Positions 16,457-24,102 of a DNA stretch of 64,000 nt are shown here, in pieces (positions within the stretch are counted from its first letter, which is position 1; every line of letters begins with the position of its first letter). Location of the stretch: assembly GCA_023422835.1 (NCBI GenBank), contig JAFAGI010000001.1, positions 124,001 through 188,000 of the forward strand, in the 5' to 3' direction. This stretch comes from Bacteroidota bacterium (lineage in GTDB: Bacteria; Bacteroidota; Bacteroidia; Chitinophagales; Chitinophagaceae). A program made the position numbers and the translations under genes. The notes below the pieces were generated by a model. That model worked only from the letters and a program-made list of their open reading frames with translations. It did no database searches and was not told where the DNA came from.

Positions 16457-19096
16457 TTATAATAATGCTTTGACTGTTTCAATAACCTTTGCCAGATTTG
16501 TAACATCCTGCCCGCCTGCGGTAGCAAGCGCCTTCTGGCCACCGCCACCGCCTTTGATCAACGGAGCGATTTGTTGTTTGATGATCTTTCCTGCATCCAG
16601 TGATTTTTCTTCGGCAAGCTTTTCATCTAATAAAACCGCTACTGCTGCCTTGCCTGCAATATTTGCCGTAAGCACCACCAGGTAGTTCTCCTTCAGCAAG
16701 GGCTTCATATCAAAACAAATCTTCTTTAACGCTTCCGCGCTACTTGCTTCTATCTGCTGACCAACAAAGTTTACACCATTAACAATTTCAACTTTCGATG
16801 CCAGTTCTTTAGAAACAGCCGCCATTTCCCTGGCTTCATAGGCTTCTATTTTCTTTTCCAGCGCTGCTTTATCCTCTATTAACTTTTCTACAGACTTTAC
16901 CGGGTCTTTGGTTTTCAAAATTTCGGTGATGTCTTTGATTTCATGCATTTTTTGTGTACAGAAACGCACCGCTGCTGCGCCTGTCAGCGCTTCTATGCGG
17001 CGCACACCGGCAGCTACAGCCGTTTCGGAAGTAATCACAAATGTGCCGATCTCGCCTGTTTGGCGTACATGCGTGCCACCGCAAAGCTCTACCGAGAATG
17101 AAGGGTCAATAGTTACCACGCGAACTACATCACCATATTTTTCGCCGAAAAGCGCCATAGCGCCTGATTCCAGCGCGGACTCTTTAGACTTTTCTTCTAT
17201 TACCACAGAGAGGTTTTCCCTGATCTTTTTATTGACTATATCCGTGATGGTGTCCAGTTCTTGATCAGAGATTTTTGCAAAGTGCGATACATCAAAGCGC
17301 AAAACCTCTTCATTTACCAGCGATCCTTTTTGATTTACATGATTGCCCAGTACCTGCTTCAGCGCGGCATGCAACAAGTGTGTAGCTGTGTGGTTGTAAG
17401 ACGTGTGTAATCTTTTTGCTGCGCTTACTTCTGCCGTGATCTCAGCAGACATGTCGGTAAACAATTTATCAGTAAAATGAATGATCAGGTCATTTTCTTT
17501 TTTGGTATCGGTCACATAAATGCTTTCATCGCCAGCTTTCAATACGCCCCTGTCTCCTGCCTGCCCGCCGCTTTCTGCATAGAATGGTGTGGCTTCCAGC
17601 ACTACTTGGTATTGCTCTTTATTTTTCGCTTTTACTTTCCTGTACTTAATGATCCTGGTCTGTACAGCTAAATGCTCATATCCTACAAATGAAGAACCTT
17701 CTGCCTCATTCACCACAGTCCAATCACCCGCATCTATTGCTGTTGCCTGCCTTGAACGGTTTTTTTGCTGTTGCATCTCTGCTTCAAAGCCTGTCTCGTC
17801 TACAGCCAGGTTATTTTCTGTTGCAATCAGTCGTGTCAGGTCAATGGGAAAGCCATATGTATCGAATAATTCAAAAGCTTCCTTACCGCCGATAATTTCA
17901 GCGCTGCCTGCTTTTGAAATAATATCGTCTATTCTCTTCAGACCCTTTTCCAATGTTCTCAGGAAAGCCTCTTCTTCTTCTTTGATAACCTTTGCTACAA
18001 AATCCTGCTGGTTTTTTAATTCCGGGAAAACATGCTGAAACTGGCCGGCAATAATTAAAACCAACTGGTGCAACAGCGGTTGTTTATAATCCAGGTACGA
18101 ATAGTAATACCTCACAGCGCGGCGAAGTATACGGCGTACAACATAGCCTGCGCCTGTGTTTGAGGGCAGCTGGCCATCGGCAATGGTGAAACAGATGGCA
18201 CGTATGTGATCTGAAATTACACGGAAAGCAACAGAGGTTTTTGAGTGATCATTGTCGTATTCTTTGTCAACAATTTTTCCGATTGCGTTTATGGTTCCTG
18301 TGAAAACATCTGTATCATAGTTGGATGTTTTGCCTTGCAACACACGCACCAGCCTTTCAAAGCCCATTCCTGTATCTACATGCTGTGCGGGTAGTTTCTG
18401 CAATGTACCGTCTTTTAAACGGTTAAATTCCATGAATACATTATTCCAAATCTCTATCACTTGCGGATGATCGGCATTTACCAGTGTTTTACCTTCCATG
18501 CTTTTGCGCCCTTCCTCTGTGCGGCAGTCCACGTGTATCTCAGAGCAGGGGCCGCATGGGCCGGTATCGCCCATTTCCCAAAAATTATCTTTCTTCTTTC
18601 CACGGATGATGCGGTCTTCTGCAATCCAGTTTTTCCATTCGTTGTACGCCTCTTCATCAAAAGGGAGGCCTTCCTTTTCATCACCTTCAAAAACAGAAAC
18701 GTACAGGCGGTCTCTATCAATTTTAAACACCTTTGTAAGCAATTCCCAGCTCCAGGCTATGGCTTCCTTTTTGAAGTAGCCGGCCTGCGGGTTGCCGGGA
18801 TCGCCAAAGCTCCAATTGCCCAGCATTTCAAACATGGTATGATGATACGTGTCTACGCCTACTTCCTCCAGGTCGTTGTGCTTGCCGCTAACGCGTAAAC
18901 ATTTCTGGGTATCTGCCACGCGCGGGTACGCCGGTTTTCTGTTGCCTAAAAAATAATCTTTGAACTGGTTCATACCTGCATTGGTAAAAAGCAATGTAGG
19001 ATCGTTCTTAACCACAATGGGTGCAGAAGGTACTATATGATGTTCTTTTGATTTAAAAAAATCCAGGAATTGTTGACGTATCTCCGATGATGTCAT
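16457..19096 (-). CDS. alaS: Alanyl-tRNA synthetase
   Basis: 879 residues, full length. The N-terminal class II core starts 'MTSSEIRQQFLDFFKSKEHHIVPSAPIV'. The editing-domain zinc ligands 'HTATHLLH' and 'CGGTH' are present, as is the C-terminal Gly-rich 'IKGGGGGQKALATAGG' of the C-Ala domain. It charges tRNA-Ala in the cytoplasm. The gene is divergent from topoisomerase IB and is followed closely by the aldo-keto reductase. Confidence 0.98.
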   Translation of the reverse strand: MTSSEIRQQFLDFFKSKEHHIVPSAPIVVKNDPTLLFTNAGMNQFKDYFLGNRKPAYPRVADTQKCLRVSGKHNDLEEVGVDTYHHTMFEMLGNWSFGDPGNPQAGYFKKEAIAWSWELLTKVFKIDRDRLYVSVFEGDEKEGLPFDEEAYNEWKNWIAEDRIIRGKKKDNFWEMGDTGPCGPCSEIHVDCRTEEGRKSMEGKTLVNADHPQVIEIWNNVFMEFNRLKDGTLQKLPAQHVDTGMGFERLVRVLQGKTSNYDTDVFTGTINAIGKIVDKEYDNDHSKTSVAFRVISDHIRAICFTIADGQLPSNTGAGYVVRRILRRAVRYYYSYLDYKQPLLHQLVLIIAGQFQHVFPELKNQQDFVAKVIKEEEEAFLRTLEKGLKRIDDIISKAGSAEIIGGKEAFELFDTYGFPIDLTRLIATENNLAVDETGFEAEMQQQKNRSRQATAIDAGDWTVVNEAEGSSFVGYEHLAVQTRIIKYRKVKAKNKEQYQVVLEATPFYAESGGQAGDRGVLKAGDESIYVTDTKKENDLIIHFTDKLFTDMSAEITAEVSAAKRLHTSYNHTATHLLHAALKQVLGNHVNQKGSLVNEEVLRFDVSHFAKISDQELDTITDIVNKKIRENLSVVIEEKSKESALESGAMALFGEKYGDVVRVVTIDPSFSVELCGGTHVRQTGEIGTFVITSETAVAAGVRRIEALTGAAAVRFCTQKMHEIKDITEILKTKDPVKSVEKLIEDKAALEKKIEAYEAREMAAVSKELASKVEIVNGVNFVGQQIEASSAEALKKICFDMKPLLKENYLVVLTANIAGKAAVAVLLDEKLAEEKSLDAGKIIKQQIAPLIKGGGGGQKALATAGGQDVTNLAKVIETVKALL

Positions 19097-19303
19097 AATA
19101 AACTTTGCGTTATAAATTACGAATTATATGCGGCGAAGTTAAGAAAAATAAGTGCGCTATGGCTATATCAATGCTACTTTTCAATGGCTTGATTTGTAAT
19201 GGATAGGACAATAGCTTACGGCTCAGTTGCAGGAAATACCAAACTACGGAGACAGCATTTTTCGGCACGAAATTTAATGCTATTACTTCTACAACACTCA
19301 CCC

Positions 19304-20398
19304 ATGACAGAGGTAGAAAGCATAATTGAAAAAATAACGCCGAAGAAAATAGAAAAAATACTACGCGATCCCAGGCAGACAGCAAAGGCAGTAAATCTCG
19401 TTTACGTAAATGACTCAGAGCAGCCGGGAATTAACCGCAGGAAGAAAGGTAAAAAGTTTGCCTATTATTTTAATGAAAAAGAAATAAAAGACCAGTCACA
19501 GGTGGACCGCATTAAAAAGCTGGTGATACCTCCTGCCTGGGAAAACGTATGGATATGTGCATTGGAAAACGGCCACCTGCAGGCTACCGGCTTGGATGCT
19601 AAAAACCGCAAGCAATACCGTTACCATCCTGTATGGAATGCATTGAGAAACCATACCAAATTTTACAGGATGCTGCAGTTCGGCCAGGCATTGCCCGCTA
19701 TCCGCCTGCAACTGGAAAAAGACCTTTCGCTGCCGGGGCTGCAACAAAGAAAAGTTTTAGCTGCCGTAGTAAGCCTGATGGAGCGTACCAACATTCGCGT
19801 GGGCAACAATATCTATGAAAAACTGTACGGTTCATTTGGCCTCACAACACTGAAAGACAAGCATGTAAACGTATCAGGCACGCACGTAAAGTTTGTCTTT
19901 AAAGGTAAAAAGGGCGTGATGCATGATGTAGAGCTGAAACACAGGAAACTGGCCAAGATCGTACAGGCCTGCAAGGAAATCCCGGGTAAAGAGCTCTTTC
20001 AATACTACGATGAAAACAACAACCGCCAGTGCATAGACTCCGGCATGGTCAATAATTACATTAAAGAGATCAGTGGCGACGACTTTACCGCGAAAGATTT
20101 CAGGACCTGGGCCGGCACGGTAAATGCTTTCCTGGCATTTAAAGAATTAGGACTGGCAGAAACTGATACTGAAACAAAAAAGAAAATCGTGGAAGCGTTG
20201 GATTGTGTAGCCAAACATTTGGGCAATACGCGTACAGTATGCAAAAAATATTATGTACACCCGCTCATCATCAGCCTGTATGAAAATAAAAGCATTCAAA
20301 AATATATGGATGAGCTGGATACCATTGAAATAGACGACAACAAGGCATATCTGACCAAAGAGGAAAAAATAATCATGAAAATACTGGAAGGTAAGTAA
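19304..20398 (+). CDS. DNA topoisomerase IB (poxvirus type)
   Basis: 364 residues from the ATG at 19304; the frame opens at 19199 but those 35 residues are not family-like. It contains 'GLDAKNRKQYRYHPVWN' of the N-terminal domain and the catalytic residues Arg165 ('RTNIRVGN'), Arg267 ('KDFRTWAGT') and Tyr316/317 ('CKKYYVHP'). The enzyme nicks, swivels and reseals duplex DNA through a 3'-phosphotyrosine and needs no metal or ATP. It is divergent from alaS across about 200 bp. Confidence 0.9.
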   Translation: MTEVESIIEKITPKKIEKILRDPRQTAKAVNLVYVNDSEQPGINRRKKGKKFAYYFNEKEIKDQSQVDRIKKLVIPPAWENVWICALENGHLQATGLDAKNRKQYRYHPVWNALRNHTKFYRMLQFGQALPAIRLQLEKDLSLPGLQQRKVLAAVVSLMERTNIRVGNNIYEKLYGSFGLTTLKDKHVNVSGTHVKFVFKGKKGVMHDVELKHRKLAKIVQACKEIPGKELFQYYDENNNRQCIDSGMVNNYIKEISGDDFTAKDFRTWAGTVNAFLAFKELGLAETDTETKKKIVEALDCVAKHLGNTRTVCKKYYVHPLIISLYENKSIQKYMDELDTIEIDDNKAYLTKEEKIIMKILEGK

Positions 20399-20481
20399 CC
20401 GCAAAAACGCTGCGCACCATGCAACCTTGAAAACCGCAAGTATCGGGCTATTTTTTTGGCAGTTAACAGGTATTTTTTTTA

Positions 20482-20688
20482 AAGTGCAGCAGAAGAACCG
20501 TGGGCACAGCTATAGGCAGTAACACGGCAGCTTATCTGATTCCCTACCACCGGGTAATCAGGTCTAATGGCATTTTCGGCAAGTACATGTGGGGCAATAC
20601 GCGCAAAACCGCGATGATAGCCTGGGAAATGAGTAAGGTTAATGTTGATGAAAATTTTCCAAAAAGTGTTATGTACAAATTGCATTGA
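20482..20688 (+). pseudogene. Remnant of an Ada/Ogt methylated-DNA-cysteine methyltransferase
   Basis: The frame reads 'SRRTVGTAIGSNTAAYLIPYHRVIRSNGIFGKYMWGNTRKTAMIAWE', which is the C-terminal active-site region of O6-alkylguanine-DNA alkyltransferases. The rest of the protein is missing, because an in-frame stop lies just upstream at 20464. The invariant acceptor Cys of the PCHR motif is Tyr here (TAC at 20545-20547, one transition from TGC). With no N-terminal domain and no acceptor Cys it cannot repair DNA. The GTG at 20500 gives a 62-codon ORF, but I regard it as decay. Confidence 0.8.
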
Positions 20689-20766
20689 TCAAAGATGAAT
20701 GATAGCAAACACAATCATTTTTGTACAATAAAAGTCAGCTGCCGTTTTTTATTTTAAAAAATGTTT

Positions 20767-20774
20767 TAAATTTG
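20767..20774 (+). promoter_or_regulatory. tRNA-Gln promoter -7 box
   Basis: TAAATTTG lies 8 bp before the tRNA 5' end and fits the TAnnTTTG consensus, in the right place for a short-leader tRNA transcript. Confidence 0.5.
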
Positions 20775-20782
20775 CACTGCAC

Positions 20783-20855
20783 TGTCCAATGGTGTAATTG
20801 GCAACACAACTGACTCTGGATCAGTAGAGTCCAGGTTCGACCCCTGGTTGGACAA
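20783..20855 (+). tRNA. tRNA-Gln (anticodon CUG)
   Basis: A full cloverleaf can be drawn: a 7-bp acceptor stem TGTCCAA/TTGGACA with the weak U1-A72 pair typical of tRNA-Gln, an anticodon stem ACTGA/TCAGT with loop CTCTGGA (anticodon CTG), and a T-arm CCAGG-TTCGACC-CCTGG. CCA is not encoded. Its 3' half is the attachment site of the adjacent mobile element, and the gene is kept intact by the duplication. Confidence 0.95.
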
Positions 20856-20857
20856 CA
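20810..20857 (+). repeat. attL core: 48-bp tRNA-Gln 3' half
   Basis: Identical over 48 bp to 30259-30306. It starts in the anticodon stem and ends 2 bp beyond the tRNA discriminator base. This is the usual footprint of tRNA-directed integration. Confidence 0.92.
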
Positions 20858-20869
20858 TTGATAATTAAG

Positions 20870-20900
20870 GAGTTATGAAATTATTCATAGCTCTTTTTTA
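20870..20900 (+). terminator. tRNA-Gln terminator supplied by the element
   Basis: GAGTTATGA (20870-20878) pairs with TCATAGCTC (20885-20893) with one G-T wobble and is followed by TTTTTT. It lies inside the element, replacing the chromosomal terminator that was displaced to 30309. Confidence 0.65.
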
Positions 20901-20904
20901 TTTT

Positions 20905-20926
20905 ATTCACCAACAATTCACCAACA
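20905..20926 (+). repeat. Left arm-type repeat (ATTCACCAAC x2)
   Basis: Two copies of ATTCACCAAC, 11 bp apart, lie 48 bp inside attL. The same double repeat, differing at one base, occurs near the right end at 30111-30132 in the same orientation. They are likely arm sites for the integrase. Confidence 0.6.
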
Positions 20927-20996
20927 AGATTGATTTTTGACTGCTTTTTTGCCTCTTTTTTCTAAGTCTATACGTTCCCAATAAATACCACTTGAT

Positions 20997-21022
20997 ACAA
21001 AAAAACCGCTTGTTAAGCGGTT
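20997..21022 (-). terminator. Terminator after the element lipoprotein gene
   Basis: AACCGCTT (21004-21011) and AAGCGGTT (21015-21022) form an 8-bp stem with a 3-nt loop. On the minus strand it is followed by a T-run. It is the leftmost minus-strand signal of the element. Confidence 0.75.
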
Positions 21023-21096
21023 ACAATTTTTGAATATTTGAAAGATTTGTCATAAATAAATCCGACCTGATATACTGTACGGTATGAGAGAGTGCA

Positions 21097-21450
21097 TTAT
21101 TTTAATCTTTTAAATTTAACAGAATAATCCTGCTCTATTTCAAGTATTAAATCATTGTTTACAATTTCAAAAGGGGCTAAATATGTACCGTCATTAATTG
21201 TTCCTGTTTTTATTTTTGGATTGTAAGAATATGTTGTATTTAAGGTTTCGCTGCCTATTTTCACATTTACGGATGTTTCAGATATAAATGAAATTGTGGC
21301 ATTTTCCATATTTCCTCTTTCGTCAACTTCAACCATTGCAGACCATGACGTGCCGGATAGCGTATTTAGTTCGCTTGTTGGTTTTGAGTCGTTTTTTGAA
21401 CATCCTAAACTTAAAAGTAACGGAAAAAACAGGAATAGTAAATTTTTCAT
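21097..21450 (-). CDS. Small lipoprotein of unknown function
   Basis: 117 residues with a clear lipoprotein signal peptide (LSLGC, Cys17). The mature part 'LSGTSWSAMVEVDERGNMENATISFISETSVNVKIG' alternates polar and hydrophobic residues like a small lipocalin-like or beta-sandwich domain. I do not recognise a named family. It is the last gene at the left end of the element, is followed by a terminator, and may be cargo acting at the cell surface. It is separated by 119 bp from the next gene upstream. Confidence 0.7.
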   Translation of the reverse strand: MKNLLFLFFPLLLSLGCSKNDSKPTSELNTLSGTSWSAMVEVDERGNMENATISFISETSVNVKIGSETLNTTYSYNPKIKTGTINDGTYLAPFEIVNNDLILEIEQDYSVKFKRLK

Positions 21451-21569
21451 GATATTAGTTTTTTTTTGTTAAATAATTTTACAAAGTTACGCTTTCCTAT
21501 TTATCCAACCGTCTATTTGCCATAAACTTTTAATAGATATTTTTTCTTATGGTAAAATCGTTATTACTA

Positions 21570-21926
21570 CTAATTTTCATATAATCCTTTATTAGGGTTT
21601 ATTCTCTTATTCAGATGTTCAGTAATAATCATGCAAATATTACTAAGGTCATCACTCGATAAACCACCATTGTTAATAATATAAAAATTAGGTTTTCTGT
21701 TTTTTAGCACATCTTGTCTATGTAACGCAATTCTGTTAGTCAATATAGTAATAATACTACGCTTGCCTTCTATCATGTAAATCTCATAATAATCATTTAC
21801 ATAACACACACGCACGTTTAATTTATAAATCTTGTCTTTTATAGGCGCTGTGACTTTCAAATAAAATCTAACGGTTAGGTCTTGTATCATGGCTAAATAT
21901 TTTAGCAAATATAAAGCTAAGAACAT
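21570..21926 (-). CDS. Unknown element protein
   Basis: 118 residues from 21926, or 106 from the Met at 21890 ('MIQDLTVRFYLKVTAPIKDKIY'), which looks the more natural start. The sequence is basic and shows no signal peptide or membrane segment. The start 'DLTVRFYLKV...IYKLNVRVCYVNDYYEIY' has the feel of a small beta-rich domain like integrase N-terminal arm domains, but I cannot assign it. It follows a strong terminator, so it must have its own promoter. Confidence 0.55.
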   Translation of the reverse strand: MFLALYLLKYLAMIQDLTVRFYLKVTAPIKDKIYKLNVRVCYVNDYYEIYMIEGKRSIITILTNRIALHRQDVLKNRKPNFYIINNGGLSSDDLSNICMIITEHLNKRINPNKGLYEN

Positions 21927-21932
21927 TAGTAC

Positions 21933-21960
21933 AAAAAAACCGCCCTAAGAATAAGGCGGT
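21933..21960 (-). terminator. Terminator after 21979-22341
   Basis: ACCGCC (21939-21944) and GGCGGT (21955-21960) form a stem whose minus-strand 3' side continues into seven T. It closes the small-gene operon. Confidence 0.8.
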
Positions 21961-21978
21961 GTAAGCCAGAAAAACAAG

Positions 21979-22341
21979 CTATATTTTTTTAAATTCGGCT
22001 TCCGTTAATATTGTTGGTGTAGCTCCTTGCCGTGTTGCTCTGTAATGAACTTCTGTTAGGTCTAATTTCTCAAACCTGAATGACTTGTAAAAATCAACTT
22101 CTTTTCCGTTAATAGTTTCCGGAATAACTTCCGCTTCCGCATAGCCTAATAACTGCCCGAATGTTTTAATACTTGTTCCGTTTTGATACTGATTGTAGAA
22201 CTTAAAATAAATATTTTCAACTGCAATGTAACTGATACCACTATCAATTACGGGCAAATATGTTCCTTTGGCAAGATTAGGCATTACGTACTCGCCTGTA
22301 TGGACTTTATTTAAAATTTCTCTCTTTTGTTGGGCGTTCAT
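21979..22341 (-). CDS. Unknown small element protein with REIL-type N-terminus
   Basis: 120 residues. The N-terminus 'MNAQQKREILNKVHTGEYV' resembles those of two neighbours ('NKREILTKIAAGE', 'TNREVLQAIANGT'). The remainder ('TYLPVIDSGISYIAVENIYFKFYNQYQNGTSIKTFGQLLGY') is not recognised. It starts 9 bp after the stop of the preceding gene, and an 18-bp palindrome lies about 25 bp before its ATG. It is the last gene before a terminator. Probably cytoplasmic. Confidence 0.65.
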   Translation of the reverse strand: MNAQQKREILNKVHTGEYVMPNLAKGTYLPVIDSGISYIAVENIYFKFYNQYQNGTSIKTFGQLLGYAEAEVIPETINGKEVDFYKSFRFEKLDLTEVHYRATRQGATPTILTEAEFKKI

Positions 22342-22350
22342 TTTCTAAAA

Positions 22351-22650
22351 TTATTGTTTGTCATTTGTAGTAATGTTACTACTTACAAGGGTTTCAATTT
22401 CATTCATAATTGAAATACACAATTCAAGTTCTTTTCTTGCTGCATCAATAGCAAGTTGTAATAATTGCCCATTGGTTCGTCTGCCTTGCAATACTGCTTC
22501 AATAGTTCTTTTTGAATAGTAACTATTATTAAAAACTTTCGTACTTGGTGCAATTAATTTTCTTACAACCGCCAATTGTGTTGAACTTAATGAAACTTTT
22601 GTAAGTGTTTCAACTTCTTTAAAAATTCGTTCTTTTTCTTGTTTTTTCAT
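22351..22650 (-). CDS. Small element protein, possible autoregulator
   Basis: 99 residues, rich in charged helices ('KKQEKERIFKEVETLTKVSLSSTQLAVVRKL...SYYSKRTIEAVLQGRRTNGQLLQLAIDAARKELE'). The middle part reads like a small helix-turn-helix ('YYSKRTIEAVLQGRRTNGQLL'). No family is recognised with confidence. Two palindromes at 22653 and 22693 lie directly upstream, and a third lies in its last codons, ahead of the next gene. A DNA-binding protein that controls its own operon fits this picture, but it is inference. Confidence 0.65.
   Translation of the reverse strand: MKKQEKERIFKEVETLTKVSLSSTQLAVVRKLIAPSTKVFNNSYYSKRTIEAVLQGRRTNGQLLQLAIDAARKELELCISIMNEIETLVSSNITTNDKQ
22366..22383. promoter_or_regulatory. 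18-bp palindrome, copy A
   Basis: TGTAGTAATGTTACTACT, matching copies at 22653 and 22693. It lies within the last codons of 22351-22650 and about 25 bp before the start of 21979-22341, a fitting place for an operator. Confidence 0.6.
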
Positions 22651-22652
22651 AT

Positions 22653-22670
22653 TGTAGTATGTTTACTACA
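22653..22670. promoter_or_regulatory. 18-bp palindrome, copy B
   Basis: TGTAGTATGTTTACTACA lies 2 bp before the ATG of 22351-22650, so bound protein would block translation initiation region transcription. It is 40 bp from copy C centre to centre. Confidence 0.65.
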
Positions 22671-22692
22671 AAGATAAATATTAATTCTAAAT

Positions 22693-22710
22693 TGTAGTAA
22701 TGTTACTACA
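22693..22710. promoter_or_regulatory. 18-bp palindrome, copy C
   Basis: TGTAGTAATGTTACTACA is a near-perfect dyad (TGTAGTAA, 2 bp, TTACTACA). It lies in the 93-bp gap upstream of 22351-22650, where a promoter is expected. Confidence 0.65.
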
Positions 22711-22743
22711 TTAATATTTCTTTTTTTTGGTTGGTAGTTATCA

Positions 22744-22962
22744 TTATTCAATGTTTTCGAGTTTCCGTAACTCCTTTAGCCACCAATTTAGTTGGTCTGT
22801 GGTTAAGTCATGTAGGTTATGGACTAAATAAATTCTCTCTTTGTCTTCAAATGCCTGTTTCAGGGTTTCCATGTCTGTTCCTGAATAAGTAAGAACATCT
22901 TCCGGCAGTCCTTCTCCAGCTGCTATTTTCGTTAAAATCTCTCTTTTGTTTGTTGTTATCAT
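22744..22962 (-). CDS. Unknown small element protein with REIL-type N-terminus
   Basis: 72 residues, acidic. The start 'MITTNKREILTKIAAGEGLPEDV' is the clearest version of an N-terminal motif shared with 21979-22341 and 22959-23306. The C-terminus ('DLTTDQLNWWLKELRKLENIE') is helical. The gene overlaps the preceding one by 4 bp (ATGA), so the two are translationally coupled. No function is recognised. Confidence 0.65.
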   Translation of the reverse strand: MITTNKREILTKIAAGEGLPEDVLTYSGTDMETLKQAFEDKERIYLVHNLHDLTTDQLNWWLKELRKLENIE

Positions 22963-23306
22963 ACTGCTTTTAATTTATGCTGCAATGCCTGCAATACCGT
23001 TTGGGAGTGACAAATAATACCAGATACTGCATTTATGTCCTGATCAACAATGTAATGAACTACCTGTACACATTGACCGGGTAAATAGTTCTCAATCAGT
23101 ACCATCACTTCTTCCGGGCTGTATTCTTTGCCGTTTTCATCAATGTAGGATTTGTTGTAAAATGCCGGGCGCGGTCTGTCATCTGATGCCATTACATTTG
23201 ATATTTCATTGGTTGCGGCTTTTATATCCAATGCAGGTAAATCCCTGTAATCTTTCGGATTTACTGTACCGTTTGCTATGGCTTGTAATACTTCTCTATT
23301 GGTCAT
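22959..23306 (-). CDS. Unknown small element protein with REIL-type N-terminus
   Basis: 115 residues. It begins 'MTNREVLQAIANGTVNPKDY', sharing the N-terminal pattern of two neighbours. The rest includes 'YIDENGKEYSPEEVMVLIENYLPGQCVQVVHYIVDQDINAVSG', which matches nothing I know. It overlaps the upstream gene and the downstream gene by 4 bp each, so all three form one coupled operon. No signal or membrane segment. Confidence 0.65.
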   Translation of the reverse strand: MTNREVLQAIANGTVNPKDYRDLPALDIKAATNEISNVMASDDRPRPAFYNKSYIDENGKEYSPEEVMVLIENYLPGQCVQVVHYIVDQDINAVSGIICHSQTVLQALQHKLKAV

Positions 23307-23590
23307 TTTTCGCTGGTTAATTGATTGAGAATATAATCAACCTGCTCATCGGAAAGCTTGCTAATATCCGTCGTTACGTCCATTTGAACTGATTGTAACT
23401 TCGGCAAAGCATAGGATAACAATTTCTCCAAAAAAGAAAGTTTTTGGTTAGCGTCAAGTTGGTTATATTGTTTTTGAATGTCTTTTAAATTCATTCCTAC
23501 AAAATCCGTTATCTTTTGCCTCAATTCTGCCGTAACTTTATTTGGCGTTCCCTTTGGTCTGCCGTTTGGGTTGTTAGTCTTGCCTTTCAT
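23303..23590 (-). CDS. Phage-type small protein with RPKGTPNK N-terminus (possible terminase small subunit-like)
   Basis: 95 residues. 'NNPNGRPKGTPNKVTAELRQKITDFV' is a basic N-terminal motif common in phage and prophage proteins, some of which are annotated as terminase small subunits or DUF5681-like. It is followed by 'EKLSFLEKLLSYALPKLQSVQMD' and 'ISKLSDEQVDYIL', a helical C-terminus seen in Bacteroidota phage proteins. If it is a TerS homologue it would support packaging piracy by a satellite, but I cannot confirm this. First gene of the coupled operon. Confidence 0.6.
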   Translation of the reverse strand: MKGKTNNPNGRPKGTPNKVTAELRQKITDFVGMNLKDIQKQYNQLDANQKLSFLEKLLSYALPKLQSVQMDVTTDISKLSDEQVDYILNQLTSEK

Positions 23591-23730
23591 GTTTGTTTTT
23601 CTTTGTTGTTTTCAGAATTTACAAATATCTATTTATCAACTACTTACAAAGGTTACCTAATATTATTAAGTAAGTAAACTATATTTTACTATAGTATTGA
23701 ATATCAAATGTTTATAGCATTTAGTTAACA

Positions 23731-24102
23731 TTATTTCAATATGGTGTTTAAAAGTACTCTGCACTCTTGCTCAAAACCCTTTAGCCTGTGCAATCTAAAG
23801 TTAGCCCGATTAACTTCTACAGAGACGTTCGGCTCCTCCATTCCTGTTACTTTGCTAATATAACAACCTGTTCCGTCAAACAAAACCTGGCGCTTAATTT
23901 TGGGAGCAACTGATTTTCTGAATAGCAAAACAACGCAACCAAAGAAATGACTTCTGTCTTGTAGACTTGGCAAAGCTGAATAAAGCTTGTCTATGATGGA
24001 TAAAGGATATTTGCACGGTTGGAAAGTTTCCAATATCTCTTTGTAAACATCGGGGCGGGTCTGTCTCAATACAGATACTATATTATTTTCCGTTATTCTC
24101 AT
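23731..24102 (-). CDS. Unknown element protein
   Basis: 124 residues from the ATG at 24102 ('MRITENNIVSVLRQTRPDVYKEIL'); the frame is open 27 codons further upstream inside the preceding gene. The 20-bp overlap with 24083-24700 suggests coupling. The sequence has basic patches and Cys residues ('HFFGCVVLLFRKSVAPKIKRQVLFDGTGCY') but no recognised domain. A 140-bp AT-rich gap follows before the next gene. Confidence 0.6.
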   Translation of the reverse strand: MRITENNIVSVLRQTRPDVYKEILETFQPCKYPLSIIDKLYSALPSLQDRSHFFGCVVLLFRKSVAPKIKRQVLFDGTGCYISKVTGMEEPNVSVEVNRANFRLHRLKGFEQECRVLLNTILK

